Below are positions 24,033 to 36,535 of a stretch of 64,000 nt of DNA, in pieces (the stretch's first letter is position 1; every line of letters starts with the position of its first letter). This stretch comes from Fomitopsis serialis. Lineage: Eukaryota > Basidiomycota > Agaricomycetes > Polyporales > Fomitopsidaceae. The notes below the pieces were generated by a model. It made no database searches and had not been told where the DNA came from. It was given only the letters and a program-made list of their open reading frames with translations. The position numbers and the translations under genes were made by a program. The stretch covers positions 62,001 through 126,000 of the forward strand of contig NW_025955013.1 in assembly GCF_022376445.1 (NCBI RefSeq), read 5' to 3'.

Positions 24033-26268
24033 GGTGCCAGTGAAGACCTCATGTACGGGCTCAGAGGTGGCCTTCCGGAAAACCGCAGGCTGTGATTCCT
24101 GGTGGTAGAAGACGCTGTATCATCACGCACCGTGTTGATCCTCTTTTGCTGCTAGAATCCGAACCCCGCGAGACTGCATGCCAGATCTGAGCTACAGAGG
24201 CCGGTCGGTATGCCGCCTCTCGTTCGCTATGCAGAGTCACGTCGTTGGCTTTGACAACTCCTGTTGACTTTCACCACCGAGTCAGTGCACGACGGCCATC
24301 ATTACACCATGTCTGCGTAGCAGGAGGTATGTCAGTGCGACTTAATGTCATCTTCTCAAGATTTGACATGACTGTATCACCAGGACGTTTACTCGGCTAC
24401 CCTTCCCGATCGTCTCCAAACTGGTTCTTGGAAAACGTAGCCGCACAGTGTGGTAGCGAAAGGGCTGCATACAAGCCACGTGAACAGGCCTCGACGCTGC
24501 ACCGTCTCTGTCCGCCAGCACGACGTGCTAACAGTCGACACCTACAGAAATGACTAACGCCATCAAGTAACTCCCAAGAGCACACACCAGTCCAACAAGG
24601 ACATGGACCAACTGTGCACGTTGTAACCTTTCTTACGGTCGGCTAAATATCGACCATGCATACGGCCACGGTGACGTAGTGTTTGTACGTCTTCACGGTG
24701 ACCGCCAGTTGGTTTGGGCTTGTCGAACACACGGAAACTTGAATGGCAGCTTGCAGTTTGGAAGTCACTTGACGAAACAAAACCGTGCGTCTCCAATTCT
24801 CCGCAGAACGTCAGTTCGATTCGTCTATCTATACACTCTGACCGTCTCCTATCATACTGTCCTTGTGAGTCGACGTCTTGGCCATCAGGCCTCAGGCCTC
24901 AGCGCTCAGTGCTCAGCGCTGGCGCATGACTTGTCTGCTCGCCAGGATGTTCTCCGATCGGGTAGAACGTACGTGGAAAGGTCGGTATCATGGCACAAAT
25001 GGTACTTACTACGTATACGTATACGTGACCCGGTCGATGTCGTCTATTCGGATGTCTGAACTTTGAGGTCTGCGCAGCATTGCTTTTTGCAAGCAAGTAA
25101 CCCGGACCATAACTGCGATCCACTGGCTATGCCACGCCTGACGCCCGAGACCCTGCCCTCGTTCCGTAGCTGCCTCAACTAAAGGTTTTGGTTATAGCTC
25201 AACTGGAACTGCATGCTCTATCCTGTCGATGTTACGGAAATACTGGACATACGTGCGAGGCACGTCATCTTCACGAAGTGCGACGATTCCTCCATGCATA
25301 TGCTAATGCGTCACATGTTTACGTTCCGCGCTTCAGCCTCCAGGACTTCGGGTGTGCACAACGCCTGCGAAGCGAACAAGTCATATAAGATCGTTTACCT
25401 ACGGGCACTAGAGCATTAATGACACGACCAATATGCGACCATGACGCTAGCGTACCTAGGCGTCGAGGTGGGTCGCGCGGAAACCCGCGGACTCGGAAAC
25501 CACCTATTCGCGCACTCACAGTTCGGACGCTGCCGAACTGTTCAGCATGCCCTCCACACCGATCACAGACGGGGCGCTGGCGTGCAGGTCGCAGACAACA
25601 TTCCGTCTCCGGAAACGAGGCGTCTTCGTGCGGACAGGCTGACGACAGAGTGCGATCTCTACGCAAGCGACTGCCTCGTGCATCATGGAGAGCCTACTTG
25701 AGTAGCGTGTCAAGCGCGTGGGTTGAAAACGGGCTCGATGCGCAGCGCTCAGCGCTGACGCGGTCAAGTGTTTCCCAGGCTGCGCAAGTAATGTACCAGG
25801 AGGACGCGAATGTCCGCCCATTTCTCACTTGCACAGTTGGAGACTTCGACACTGGAAACTTCGACTTTGTCCTTCATATAGTTGTCCTTTCGTCGCGGGG
25901 ACCTCCGAGCCAATACGCGCGCATATGCCGACATTCTACACTGTATTATGTAATTCTACAACATTGTGGAGTTACATCCCTACATCTCGCGACCGAAGCG
26001 CGTGGGTAGCTCTACGCAGAACAACCCATGAGTAATACAGACAACACAGACGTGCGTCTCCTAGCCTTCCGCGCGCCCTGCAAGCAGCAGCGGGAAGAAG
26101 GGGCGCCCGGGCGCCGAGACTTTCTATTAGACCGACAAGACCGAACCCATAAAGAAAGGATAAATAACGGTGTGTGGCGCCAGGTTGCTGGGAGACGAGG
26201 AGATCTATGGGGTTTGACGTGGGGCGCCGCCCGGGCGCGGACGTGGCGTGAGGACGTGAAGGGCGTGT
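24033..26268. other. gene-poor region
   Basis: No supported gene. Short palindromic word repeats occur at about 24,885-24,925 (GCCTCAGGCCTCAGCGCTCA...) and 25,738-25,760. A TACGTATACGTATACGTG run is at about 25,011-25,028. Confidence 0.4.
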
Positions 26269-26923
26269 CTATGACCAATCCCAGGTCATGCCGTGGAGGC
26301 GGCCCACGGAGAGGTCTGCGAGCTGCTGGAACGCAGACGGGCTGAAGTCGAGGGACGTGGTGTCGCAGCCGGTGCAGCGATCGGTGACGGTAACCGTGAC
26401 GGATTTGCCGTTGTCTGGATACGCAGTATGCCATGAGCCTGTGATACGAGCAATGTCGTGGAAGATGGAGACGTACAAGAGGCAGTGATCTGCTTGTTGC
26501 AGACGGGGTTGTCGTTCGGGTTGGCACCAGTGTAGCCACTGTTGGATGTCGAGTTAGCATCTGTGTTCCATACGATACAGATTCATGGTGAAACCCACGG
26601 GTAGTTGTCAAAGAGGTTCTCAGACACCGCCACGATGTAATCCGAATCGGTGTTGGTGACACCGCAGGCGCCCAGACCGGTTTCGTAGTAGGTGGCTATG
26701 CGCAACAAATATGATGAGTCAACGCCGCTCACAACATCTGCGCAAACTTACCGTCGCCGGTCTGAGTGCCGGACAACCAGGAAGGCTCGTCGGCCGCCAC
26801 ATTCGTGGACGTGGTGGAGGTGTCGGTGTATGAGCCGCAAGTGGAGTTGACGGCGCGAGGAATGCTCATTGCCAACGCGGACACAGCGAGGGCGAGAACG
26901 ACGACGGCGTTGGTGAAGAACAT
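26269..26923 (-). CDS. RlpA-like secreted protein (riboflavin-aldehyde-forming-enzyme-like / expansin-type barrel)
   Basis: Exon 1 (26,923 to about 26,752) encodes a signal peptide (MFFTNAVVVLALAVSALA) and a short propeptide-like stretch. Following exons give DATYYETGLGACGVTNTDSD, then a Gly/Asn/Cys-rich exon ending NDNPVCNKQITAS. With the acceptor ...GCGTATCCAG the protein continues YNGKSVTVTVTDRC and closes with TTSLDFSPSAFQQLAD and GRLHGMTWDWS. This is the double-psi beta-barrel of RlpA/expansin-like proteins, called RAFE-like in agaricomycetes, usually about 120-150 residues and secreted. Cysteines expected for two disulfides are present. Actual enzyme activity in most members is unproven, and cell-wall remodelling during growth or fruiting is a common inference. 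A second copy starts at 63,827 in the opposite orientation. Confidence 0.85.
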
Positions 26924-27380
26924 GATGAAGGACAGAAGGGAGTGAGCGGAAGGGTGAAGGAGTGCGAGGTGTCTAGGGGCGAAAGGACCGAGGAGCCTGA
27001 GGACCCAGCAGAGAATTGAGGCCTTTTATACCGGAGGACGCCATGCTTTGACCGGGTAGAGGTGGCTTTGACCGAGACAAAGAAAGACCGCATAAACAGC
27101 GACATGCTGGCTGTGGACGTAACAACCGAACGTGCATGTTAGGCGCGAAGAAATGAAAATTTTAATTTTCGGGGTCTCTTTCCTGTCGCTGCCAAACAAG
27201 GTAGGCGCAGTCTCCACCGCCCGAGACGTGCTCGTCCAATAGCCTGATTTGACCTCCGTGATTCGCTCCTAGGCCGCGACTCGCGAGGCGCCCGACGTCC
27301 ACAAAGGCAACTGTAGTGCATGACATCGTGGATGACGTCTTTTCCTGAACGACGAGCGACATCCAACGTTCGGTGGGCGT
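26924..27380 (-). repeat. promoter segment duplicated upstream of both RAFE-like genes
   Basis: Read on the minus strand this segment matches about 63,350-63,826 on the plus strand, with the same order of blocks: TATAAAAG, TCTGCTGGGTCCT, AGGCTCCTCGGTCCTTTC, CACCTCGCACTCCTTC, GGTGGAGACTG, CAGCATG and others. Similarity runs from the ATG to about 450 bp upstream and then fades. Confidence 0.8.
27021..27030 (-). promoter_or_regulatory. TATA box of the RAFE-like gene
   Basis: TATAAAAGGC on the minus strand about 100 bp upstream of the ATG at 26,923. The equivalent TATAAAAG precedes the second copy at nearly the same distance. Confidence 0.75.
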
Positions 27381-28670
27381 CCTCGTCGACAGACTGTATA
27401 GCGGTATTCAGAAGGGAAAGATGCAATACTTCCCATGTCGTATGTTCGTGAGGACACGGACGTAATTCGAACGCCAAGCACCCGCGAAGGATGATTAAGC
27501 TTTTTGAGTTCGCCCGAGTAAATCGTGCCCGAGTAAACCAATAGGCACCTAAATTGCGGTGCAAATTTACCTCGCACCTAGCCACCGCGCGGGACGCCTG
27601 GTACATGACAAGTGCGATCGATCGTGCCGCAATGATGTTGCGGTCCAGAACATAACATGCCCACGAACCGCGTGTGTCCCACGACATACCATAATGGAGA
27701 GTGCGAGCCCCAATTTTGATGCACGTGGAACAAATCACCGTCCCGTTAGCTGCGGCTCAGTTGCTTTGCAGATGTCCGCAGCTGAGTCGAGTCCCAGAGG
27801 GCGTCGCACACGTTTTGTGCGACGGTCGTTCTACCACGAGTCCTACGTACCACCTGACGCTCCAGCATAGGATGGCAAGGGCTACGATTCCGTAAGCTTC
27901 CCGGGAAAGCAGAGCAAGGTCTTTGCCGTATATGTACCTGGACTACACCGGACTCGGATGAGAGAATCCCCAGCAAATCGACAGCGCCCCACTGACTTAC
28001 GGAAAGATCCCGCTCACCGCTCATGCGTCCAGCCCAGACCCACTCATCCAACTCAGCTCGAGGAAATTTTCGCCAAAGATCGAGGCCTCGAAAGAACTCG
28101 CGCCGGTGGAGTGTTCAGCTTGATGTTTGGAACTGTAGAATCTGCTCGAACCCATCCAGCACATAGAGCCCGCACCCTAGTATTGAAAGACGCAGTACCC
28201 AAAAGCGATCCTGAAAGCAGCCGTTCATTCCGTAGAGTGCAAGTAGCGAACGTGCAAGTGTCGAGCGTCGAAGAGGCAAGCGGTGTGCTCCAGCACAACG
28301 CCGTGCGGCCGCGGCGGATGCCGGCGGGCAGACGGTGAATGCCGAAGCGCATTAGGCGCCCGTTCTCTCGAACTCGCCATCACAGAACATGCAGTGCAAC
28401 ACACGTAGCCTGCACGTTCCTCAGGCGTTCCGTCGATGGCAGTATATGTCCGTGATGCAGGCACACAGAACCAGGGGATGTTTCATAGTCCATCTAGACG
28501 ATCATTACTACCTGCACAGAATCTTCGACAAGTCGCACAGTAACATAACTATAAAGAAAAACGAGGAAGAGAAAGGCTGAAGGCTACGGTATTCCGAAAA
28601 TGACCACGAATCGGGGTACAAAGTCCTGTGGTATACGAGAGGCAATCGAGGTCTGGAAAATGCAAGTCGC
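27381..28670. other. intergenic, no supported gene
   Basis: Lies between the duplicated RAFE promoter and the 3' end of the facilitator gene. Only short frames without motifs. Confidence 0.4.
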
Positions 28671-31600
28671 TCACTTAATGAGGAAGCTAAGGGCCACAGC
28701 GAGTGCGCACACTCCCGAGCATGCAATGAAGCCGACCGGGTACCCGGCGGGTCCGTTCTCCACGCTCATGGACCAGAGCTACGACGAGAGCGGACGATCA
28801 GCAAATCGAATAATTGGCATTAGAGCGTCCGACGCACTGTGCCGCCCAGGATGGGGCCAATGAATCGTGCGAGGCTGACGGTGCTTTGCGCAATGCCGTT
28901 TGCAAAGCCCACGACATGCGGCGGAGACACTTGGGAGACATGAGCATCGGGCATTGCCGCGAGCGGGAGGACGTACTGTAGTTCAGCAGCACGGATACTG
29001 CGGTGTACGCGAACGTGCCTCCACAGAAGCGCACGGCCCTATTGAGCAACAAGGTAAGCTCTCACGCCTAAATGAAACCATGCACTCTCGGATACTTACG
29101 TGCTTATTGCGAGAGCTATTACGCGGATTCGAGTAAATCAGTCATGATCTGCACTTCGTAATGTGAGTTTTGAAATACGTACCGGCCATGAGAACCGGGT
29201 TCCCATCGTCGTCCGAACTTGCAAACACACGGTACAGAATGACAGACAAGTATGCTGGTATGAAGAGGAGCGATCCAATGCGGAACATCGCGAGATGCGA
29301 GAACCGACCCCTCGGAGGGCTGGACATATGCGTCAGGGCTGATGAACTGGTCTATGGGACAAATACTCACCCGATGTTCCTACGTGTGCGAGACGCGGGT
29401 TAGAATTGGGGATGAATGAGAGAATAGGCGTCTAGCTCACGGGTACAAGTAGAACTGGTAGGCTATCTGCGCCAAACACATCAAGGCAACTATAAAATTA
29501 CATGAATATTACCAGTCACACCCAACACGCCAAAATCACTTACTCAGTTGCGAGAAATGCCCTGCGTTGAGGTTGAGTCCTCCCAGAGGGTATTTGCTGT
29601 TGCGAAAAATCAGTACAGCGGACCACCATACACAGCGTCAAGCAACTCACGACACGAGGTAAAGGTAGAACACCTGATCGTGCGTCGTCGAATGGAGCGC
29701 CAACAACCCATACTGAATGATGATCGCCACAGGGAGCAAAGACATAAGCGAGGGTTCCCTCTCCAGCACTTCGGCCTCGGCCTCAGCGGGCAGGGTCTGC
29801 TGGTCCCTCTGCCTCTCCATAATCGGCTCGAGAACGTCCGGAGGGCCTTGCTCACCCAACTGCGCGAGCAGCTGCTGCGCCTCGACGACCGCGGGCGGCG
29901 TCCGCACACCCGCATGCGCAAAGATCGTGGGCATGCTCCCGGAAGCGCGCCGGTGCAAAGGGGGTGGCGTGCCCTGGTCCTCGTTGGGCAAGCGCGGTGA
30001 GAATTGCGACGAGCGCTGGCGTTGCATGGAGAGGCGGCCGGAGTACGACTGGCGCCGTGGCGAGCCCAGCGGTCGTGGCCGGCGCGCGGTCGAGAACGAA
30101 GGGCGCTTCGACTGCGAGCGCACAGACGTGTGCGAATCCCGCCGAGAGAAGCGGTTGTTCCGAGGCGTCGGCGTAGCCCCTTGCCCACCGAACACGTCAT
30201 CCTCGTCGAGGTCGTCGAGAGCCGACGAGACCATCCCGTCCTCATCGCCTTCTGTGGCACCCTCTTCGGCTTCATACTCGTCCTCTGACTCGAAGGGATC
30301 CTCGTTGTCGACGTTCATGGCTGAAGCGACCCACAGATCGGCGATATTGGTGACTGCATTCTCGTTTGCCATCAGAAGCCGCTGAGCGAAGTTGAGGTCG
30401 CGGTCGGTAGCCACAGACGACGGCATGCCTTCAACGTTGCTCTCGCGCCTGCGAAGGGAAGCTGCTACACTCATCCTGTTTCCGAAGCTGTAGCCACTGG
30501 CCAGTCGGCTCCTATATACGCTTCCGTATCCATACGCAGAACCATTCGCGTGACTAGTAGAGGACATCGCGCGCATCTTGCTCGCACTGTTGGACGGAGT
30601 GACCGTAAGTGGAACGGGCTCCTGCACGTGCCTTGGCGTCGATGGCCCCTCCTCTGCATCCTGACCGCGGCCTGTGAAGTACCCAGAGAGGCGTGCTGGG
30701 AGCTTGTGCCTCAGCGACCCATAGACACTGCGACGCTCGGGGCTCCCGAGTACGGGTGTGCTAGGGATCGACTCTTCCTCCTCCGGAATGGTATCAACCT
30801 TCTCAGCTGGTAAACGAATAGCGCCTTCTCGTGGCCCACCATCCGGAGCGAGGAATAAGCTGAGAATAGCACCTGCGTTAAAATATGAGAATAAGATGTG
30901 ATGCCAAGAACGGCATTGTATTACCTATGAACGTGACCGAAGCCGCTATCATGGTCGGCAGCAAGTAAGGATAATTCACGAAAACTGGGACATTGGCGAA
31001 TACAGAGGGCCATTTTGTGGCCGGTGATTCGACTATTGCATGTCAGCGTCGAGCAGGCTTCTGAGCGGATTCTCAAACTTACATGTGCCACCAACGATTG
31101 CCCCGGCTACGCCGCCAAATCCCCAGCAGAACCTGCGCCACCATCAACGACTGTTGACAGAGGTTGGTATCTCTATTGCTCACCCCAGAATCGCATACGC
31201 CCTTCCCTCATTGCTCTGGTCGGTGATCATTGTGACGCAGCCACGCGCGACGCCGATCGCACCGGCAAATATTCCTTGCATCAGTCGTATGGCTATCGCT
31301 TCCTGGAGCGTGGTGGCAGTCCCGAATATGCAGCAAGTAATGGCGCTGCCGAGCAGAGATATGAAGAGGACGATCCGCTGGCCATGCTTTGCGGCGACTG
31401 TCGCCTGTGCCGGGGATCAAACAATGATGACGGGAAGTACAAAAAGTGGAGCGTACCCAGAGCAGCGACGTGAGGAACTGCGTCAAGAAGAACGTCGACA
31501 CTGAGGGAAGGATTGTAAGGCGAGGCTAATAGCGGCGCTGGAGACACTCACCCAGAATACCGGTCCAGTAGCCGACTTTGGCCTCATCTTCGAACTGATT

Positions 31601-32116
31601 GAAGCCTAGCGAATTAGCGGTCGTAAGTCCGCGTGCAACGTCGTGAGGTGCAAAGAAGAGCGTGACGGAGGTGAATTGTAGCATCTCCAAGGAAATCGAC
31701 GTACCTTGCACCATGAACAATATGAATGGCGCCGATACGTTAGCCGACAAGAACTCCCCGAGCATGGCCTACAGAATGTGCGCATATAGTCACACGATAT
31801 GCAAACGACGGCTTGACGGAGAACTCACAATCGACAGAACAACCATAGACAGCGTTGGGAGCGGCGTGGTGTACGCCTCGCTTAGTTGCAACGCGCTTGG
31901 AATCGCAGGCTTGTCTTGCATAACCGTCCCCTCACCGGCCTCCTCGTCGACTGTGCTCCTCCGTAGCAGGCTGAAGCTTGGCTTCCGCAGGGCTGAAAAC
32001 GATACACGCGATGACATCCGACGCGCTTGTGGAGTTCCATTCGGTGGGCGCGGTGTATGCTCACTTGCATCTACCGCGCCGGATGCATCTGGTCCGAACG
32101 TTCGCCTGGGAGCCAT
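28671..32116 (-). CDS. major facilitator superfamily transporter, DHA1-like with long central loop
   Basis: A multi-exon minus-strand gene. The N-terminal cytoplasmic part (MAPRRTFGPDASG...) precedes TM1 (PLPTLSMVVLSI...ANVSAPFILFMVQ). Later pieces include the helix around AITCCIFGTATTLQEAIAIR and RLMQGIFAGAIGVARGCVT, a typical MFS motif region. A very long hydrophilic loop (about 30,830-29,800) is Ser/Arg- and Asp/Glu-rich (DDLDEDDVFGGQGATPTPRN). The second half includes YPLGGLNLNAGHFSQL and FRIGSLLFIPAYLSVILYRV. The C-terminus VGFANGIAQSTVSLARFIGP is followed, after a short intron, by GYPVGFIACSGVCALAVALS and the stop at 28,671. The layout fits the ZIFL/multidrug DHA1 H+-antiporters seen in basidiomycetes. 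The substrate is unknown. Exon joins checked at the 3' end are in frame. Confidence 0.8.
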
Positions 32117-35100
32117 GTCCGCGACGACCCAGCGAGAAGGCGAAGGTGCGGGCCCGTCTGCAGATTCTTATATGTTATGAGTCGTTGCACCAATCGTACA
32201 AGATCGTATAGAGGTGTCGAGGTCAATGGAGGAAGCAAGACAGAGACTTCACGACATTGCCAGACGAGTTCGAGTGTGGCTGGGAGTCGGAGGCGCAGGT
32301 CGGTGACCACATCGCTTACATAATGCAACCCTTGGCTGAATGCAGTAAGTAGCGAAAGATAAGCGATGTACGACTCGCTCAGTTGAACTTGAACTTGTCA
32401 GTTGCCATTGCGAAGCTTACTACTCACCGCAGACTCTGCCGTACCACCCATGACTGGACAATCTATACTTCTGTGACATGCGATTGAAGGGCGTAGATAA
32501 CAACATTGATTCTCATTATCCTCGCTGCCTACCCAAGACTATGAGCAACTCGTGTTCCGCCCCTCATGACGACCAGGCGATTAGGATTCAGCTGGGATTC
32601 ATTACAAGCCATGCATGCATGAAGCTTCGACCATCTGGGCAAACCACCCGATCGAATTCGCCGACTTACCATCGCCGCCGTCTCTCAGCTCATCGTTATT
32701 ACGATCTTCAAATCTAATGACGACACTGCTCGCTAGGCGGCAACCTCATTCTCTTTTGTCTCTGCACGCTATGCGACCCATGTCTGCTACTGTCCGTCTT
32801 CGCGGCACTCTGGTAGGCTCGAGCTTAGCGATTAGTTCTGCCGGTCTCCTGCCGCTGCAGCAGGCCTTGTGGAAAGTCCCGTTGGGTTAGCGCACGGTGC
32901 AGTTCATCAGAAAGTATGTGCCCACTCCAGTTCGTAACGCTCCACGCTACAATGCCCTGATTGACAAGGTCCCTCGTCAAGACAATTGGGTCGCCGGATA
33001 GCGCGCGCCGAAGACCCTCTTAGCTTCCCCGCTTAACCGACCAGTACGTCGCAGATGCCGCCGACGATGCTCTCCCTTGTTCGCCAGAGGATGATCACCG
33101 GATGGATCTTGTCCAAGCCGCGTGGAATGAGCTGCCCAAGCTCGTTCTCCGGCTAGCAGAGAATAATCACCGCCTTCGGAGGTCGGTAGGCATGGGCCAT
33201 CGCCCCCGGATATGGCGATACTGCGCCTTCGGACCTCGCAGAAGGACGGGGCAGTATCTTCATGTCCGCGGTGCATATGATCGATGTCAGTCAGGACATT
33301 CCTGGCGTAATCGTGCACAAAGGGAAGCGTATGTGCATACCGATCGATCGCATAGGCGATGCCTCTGTGCGGGTCCGCGAAAGCGGTGATGCGCATCCAA
33401 CTATCTGAAATGGCACTGGCAGTTGTTCATCTGGGACGCGAGGCGATGTTGGCCAGCCACACCACGCTACGTGTGCATGTGCGCGCAGGACCACCTGGGG
33501 CTGTATCTTTAAGTGACAATTGCGCAGGGATGCCAAGGGGACCGCAGTATGAAGCAGCGAACGTGTTCCGAAACCACTAACTTGCTTGCAATGACGGAGG
33601 TGCTGATACGTAGGCACTTCCATCGTTCATCTGGCCATCCTCCGCTATAACGGAGCATAGCCATGCTGTCGGCGACGTAGTACGTATCAGTTACTGTCAA
33701 GGAATGCGTTGCTCAATCCCAGCTACTGCCAGTGCGGACCGAGGGCTATTCCTCGGCATATGGGCCGACGTCCATGGAGTTCTGCTCATTGCAAATTGCC
33801 TGACCGTATCAGCAATGGGTCCTCAGCCACAATGTGTATCACCGGAAGCAACTAAGGACAGTACAGGCGTTCCGATCTCTCAAGGAGAACTGATGGATTG
33901 TCGTGATACTGGAGGCCGATACACACTGAAAACTCCAGTTTCAAGGGATACGAAGGTTCGTTGCTGCAAACTCTAGTACGGTGAAGCATGACGCTCACCA
34001 TCTTCATTCTGACCTTTCGAGCGTGCGAGCGAGTAGAGCCCATATTGGGCTTCTCCGACACAGGTTCGTATGGAACTGCGGTGCGGGCTCTTCCAGTGTA
34101 TGGCCGACTGTCAGGGCTGCTGGCTAATGTGCGTGTTCCGCGGATCCTCCCGTGATTGGCACTACGGCATGATGTATGAAACCTCTGCCCCTGCCAACTC
34201 CACCGCAGGCACCGCTGCAATCGTAGAAGACGCACTTCACATGGTATGCTAAACTCTTTCGTACGAGGGCAGTGTAGTGTTCTCTGACTGTTCGCCCTTG
34301 CTCCATACGTGCATGACTCCGGGCACTTGCTGAACACTGCAATGCCATACGATAGCGCCCGCCGGCCAACTGGGACTACGCCATTGGGATCCGTAGTCCC
34401 GCTAACACCGGTGTTTTGGGGGCCAAACAACGCACAAAGGCCGCCCCACCATCCAATCGCCTGCGCGTTGATTGTACGCTCAGGTCGCATCAGATATAGC
34501 CGCCAAATGCCAGCGCGGTGGTTTCGCTGGTGCCCAGAGGAGGCCGTCGACGTCACCTAGGCTCGCAGGCTCCGGCGTTGTCACTCGCCACGAAGAGATT
34601 GACAGGTGCTGTGGACGTAGATGGAGTGGTGCGCCCGCCGCTTTGGCTGGCATATGTCACAGAGCGTGGACGTTTACTGCTCTCCGATTTTCCAGGACGC
34701 GCGATGGTACGCCCGGCCCCAGGGTCCGTCCACTACATGCCCGTTGATCACTCCATTCCCATCCTGTCGGGTGGATGTTTGGTCGTCACGGTCGGAAGTT
34801 GAGGATCGTTGACCCCTGTAGAGATCTCACTTTGCGGCGCTGGCGCACGCGATGCTTCGGTCCGCTACGCTCAGTTTGGATCTCGGGGCGTCACCACAGG
34901 CCGGGTGGTTGCGACGCTCTCACAAGTGCATGTCATGCCGTGCCTGGACAACCGGCTGAAACATTCTTCGCGTTCTGTCAGTCTGTGGCAATGCATGCCT
35001 TCGTGGCTCACAGGACCTGCCAGTTTCTACACTTCAACACATGCAGATGTGGTTTCGACGCGAACTTTGCTGCAAAATGGAATACACTTCCGATCTGCTT

Positions 35101-36493
35101 TGTGCAGCAGCAAAAAGTGGTGCGTGGAACCCTCCATGTCCGCATGCCATGATCATTCAAGCCTACATTGCCGTCTGACATTTCATGTCGGCTCGCAGGC
35201 TTCTCGCGCCACATAGGGCGTGGTGATTTGTGCGAGCCGTTAGCCAGAAGCGGACGGCGCCTTCCATGCACTTCCATGCCGTGAGCGAGGATGCTTCATC
35301 GGCCCCGAGTGGACGGGAAATCGGTCTGCGCGCATTTGGAATTGCTTAATTCTCCGCATTCTCATGGTCGGCGTCATGTTCACGTCCGGTGTGGCACACC
35401 CCATATTCGGGAGTAGGTCCCCAGACGATGTCCTGGAACTGACAGCACTGCCCAGGACCACTGGACGGCGCATGCGATGCGTGGCCCAGCCACCCGCTCC
35501 GCGGTGAGTTGCGTCACCGATCGGGAAGACCTGCTTCTCGTAATTTTGCGTCGGCCGCCTTCCGGGTGCGGCAGCGCGAGATTGCAGTGCGCGATCGCTT
35601 TCTCACGTCCATAAATTGGCCAGCGCTCCCGACTCTGTCAAATGTGTCAGTCGGGGATGGTGGCCGCGTCGTTCGGCGTCGCCCGGGGGCGTGGTGGCTC
35701 TCAGTAGCTGTCGCACAAGCAGCTCTGAAGCGAGCAAGGAGAATTGCCGCATCGCGAAAGAACGACGAGCACACGATCGGTGTGGTACTCGCTCGGGGCT
35801 GAAAGGGTATGCTGCCTTTCCGATTTGTTGATCCCGCCGTGTCGGGTTCGCGGAGTTTGAAGTGTGTGGGCGCGGGCGGAAGCACATCCCGCCCCCGTGC
35901 CAGGAAAGGCAATTCTCCGACGGCAGCGAGCCAAGTGTGGAACGAGGCGCGCAGCCAGGGTTTGTGCCGTAATCTCGCCTGGCTCTCGTGCGCATGGCTG
36001 CGCGTGCGCGTCGCTGATCCTCGCAGCCACAGGCCATGCGCACCGCAGGGCACCAATGGCGGCGCGGGGTGTGGACAGGAAATGTCCTCGAATTTCGGAC
36101 CCGTGGGCAGGGTGCTTCTGAAGCCTGATTAACTACAGAGTAATCGTCGGCGAGATCTCATCCTGACGGCGCGGCCTGACAGGTCCTTTTTGTTCGTGCG
36201 CGGAAGTTAGATAACCGAGATTTGAAACGTATCGATCTGTCCTGGTCGTGATGTTTTTGTCGTGCCCAAACAGGACCGCTTCTGCAATTGACTCACGCAT
36301 TGCTTTCGCCGCCAGGGTCACCGCAGCCGCACACACGCGCGCCATCCCTCGCAGCCTATAGGAGAATTCCCGAAAATCCCGTACAATATCCAATACACGT
36401 GTCGAGAGCCTGCAGCGCGTCCGCATATAAGGACCCCTCCTTCTCGGAAGCTTCCTCACCCATTTGGGATCCCATCTCTCTTCACGTCTTCGG
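32117..36493. other. long intergenic region, no supported gene
   Basis: About 4.4 kb. Frames of 60-140 codons occur on both strands, but none carries a domain I recognise or a splice pattern that extends it. The part from 35,500 to 36,120 is GC-rich with overlapping long frames on both strands, which is a composition effect. The right end holds the terpene synthase promoter. Confidence 0.4.
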
Positions 36494-36500
36494 TATATAT
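36494..36500 (+). promoter_or_regulatory. TATA box of the sesquiterpene synthase gene
   Basis: TATATAT only about 40 bp before the ATG at 36,536, which implies a very short 5' UTR. Confidence 0.5.
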
Positions 36501-36535
36501 TCGCTTTCCGTCCTCCAGTGTCACCTTGTTCGACG

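Noticed and set aside
25419..26009. Plus-strand frame of about 196 codons
   Set aside because: No domain, no signal peptide, no splice continuation, and overlapping equal-quality frames on both strands.
35500..36130. Overlapping long frames on both strands
   Set aside because: GC-rich composition effect; no motif or intron structure.
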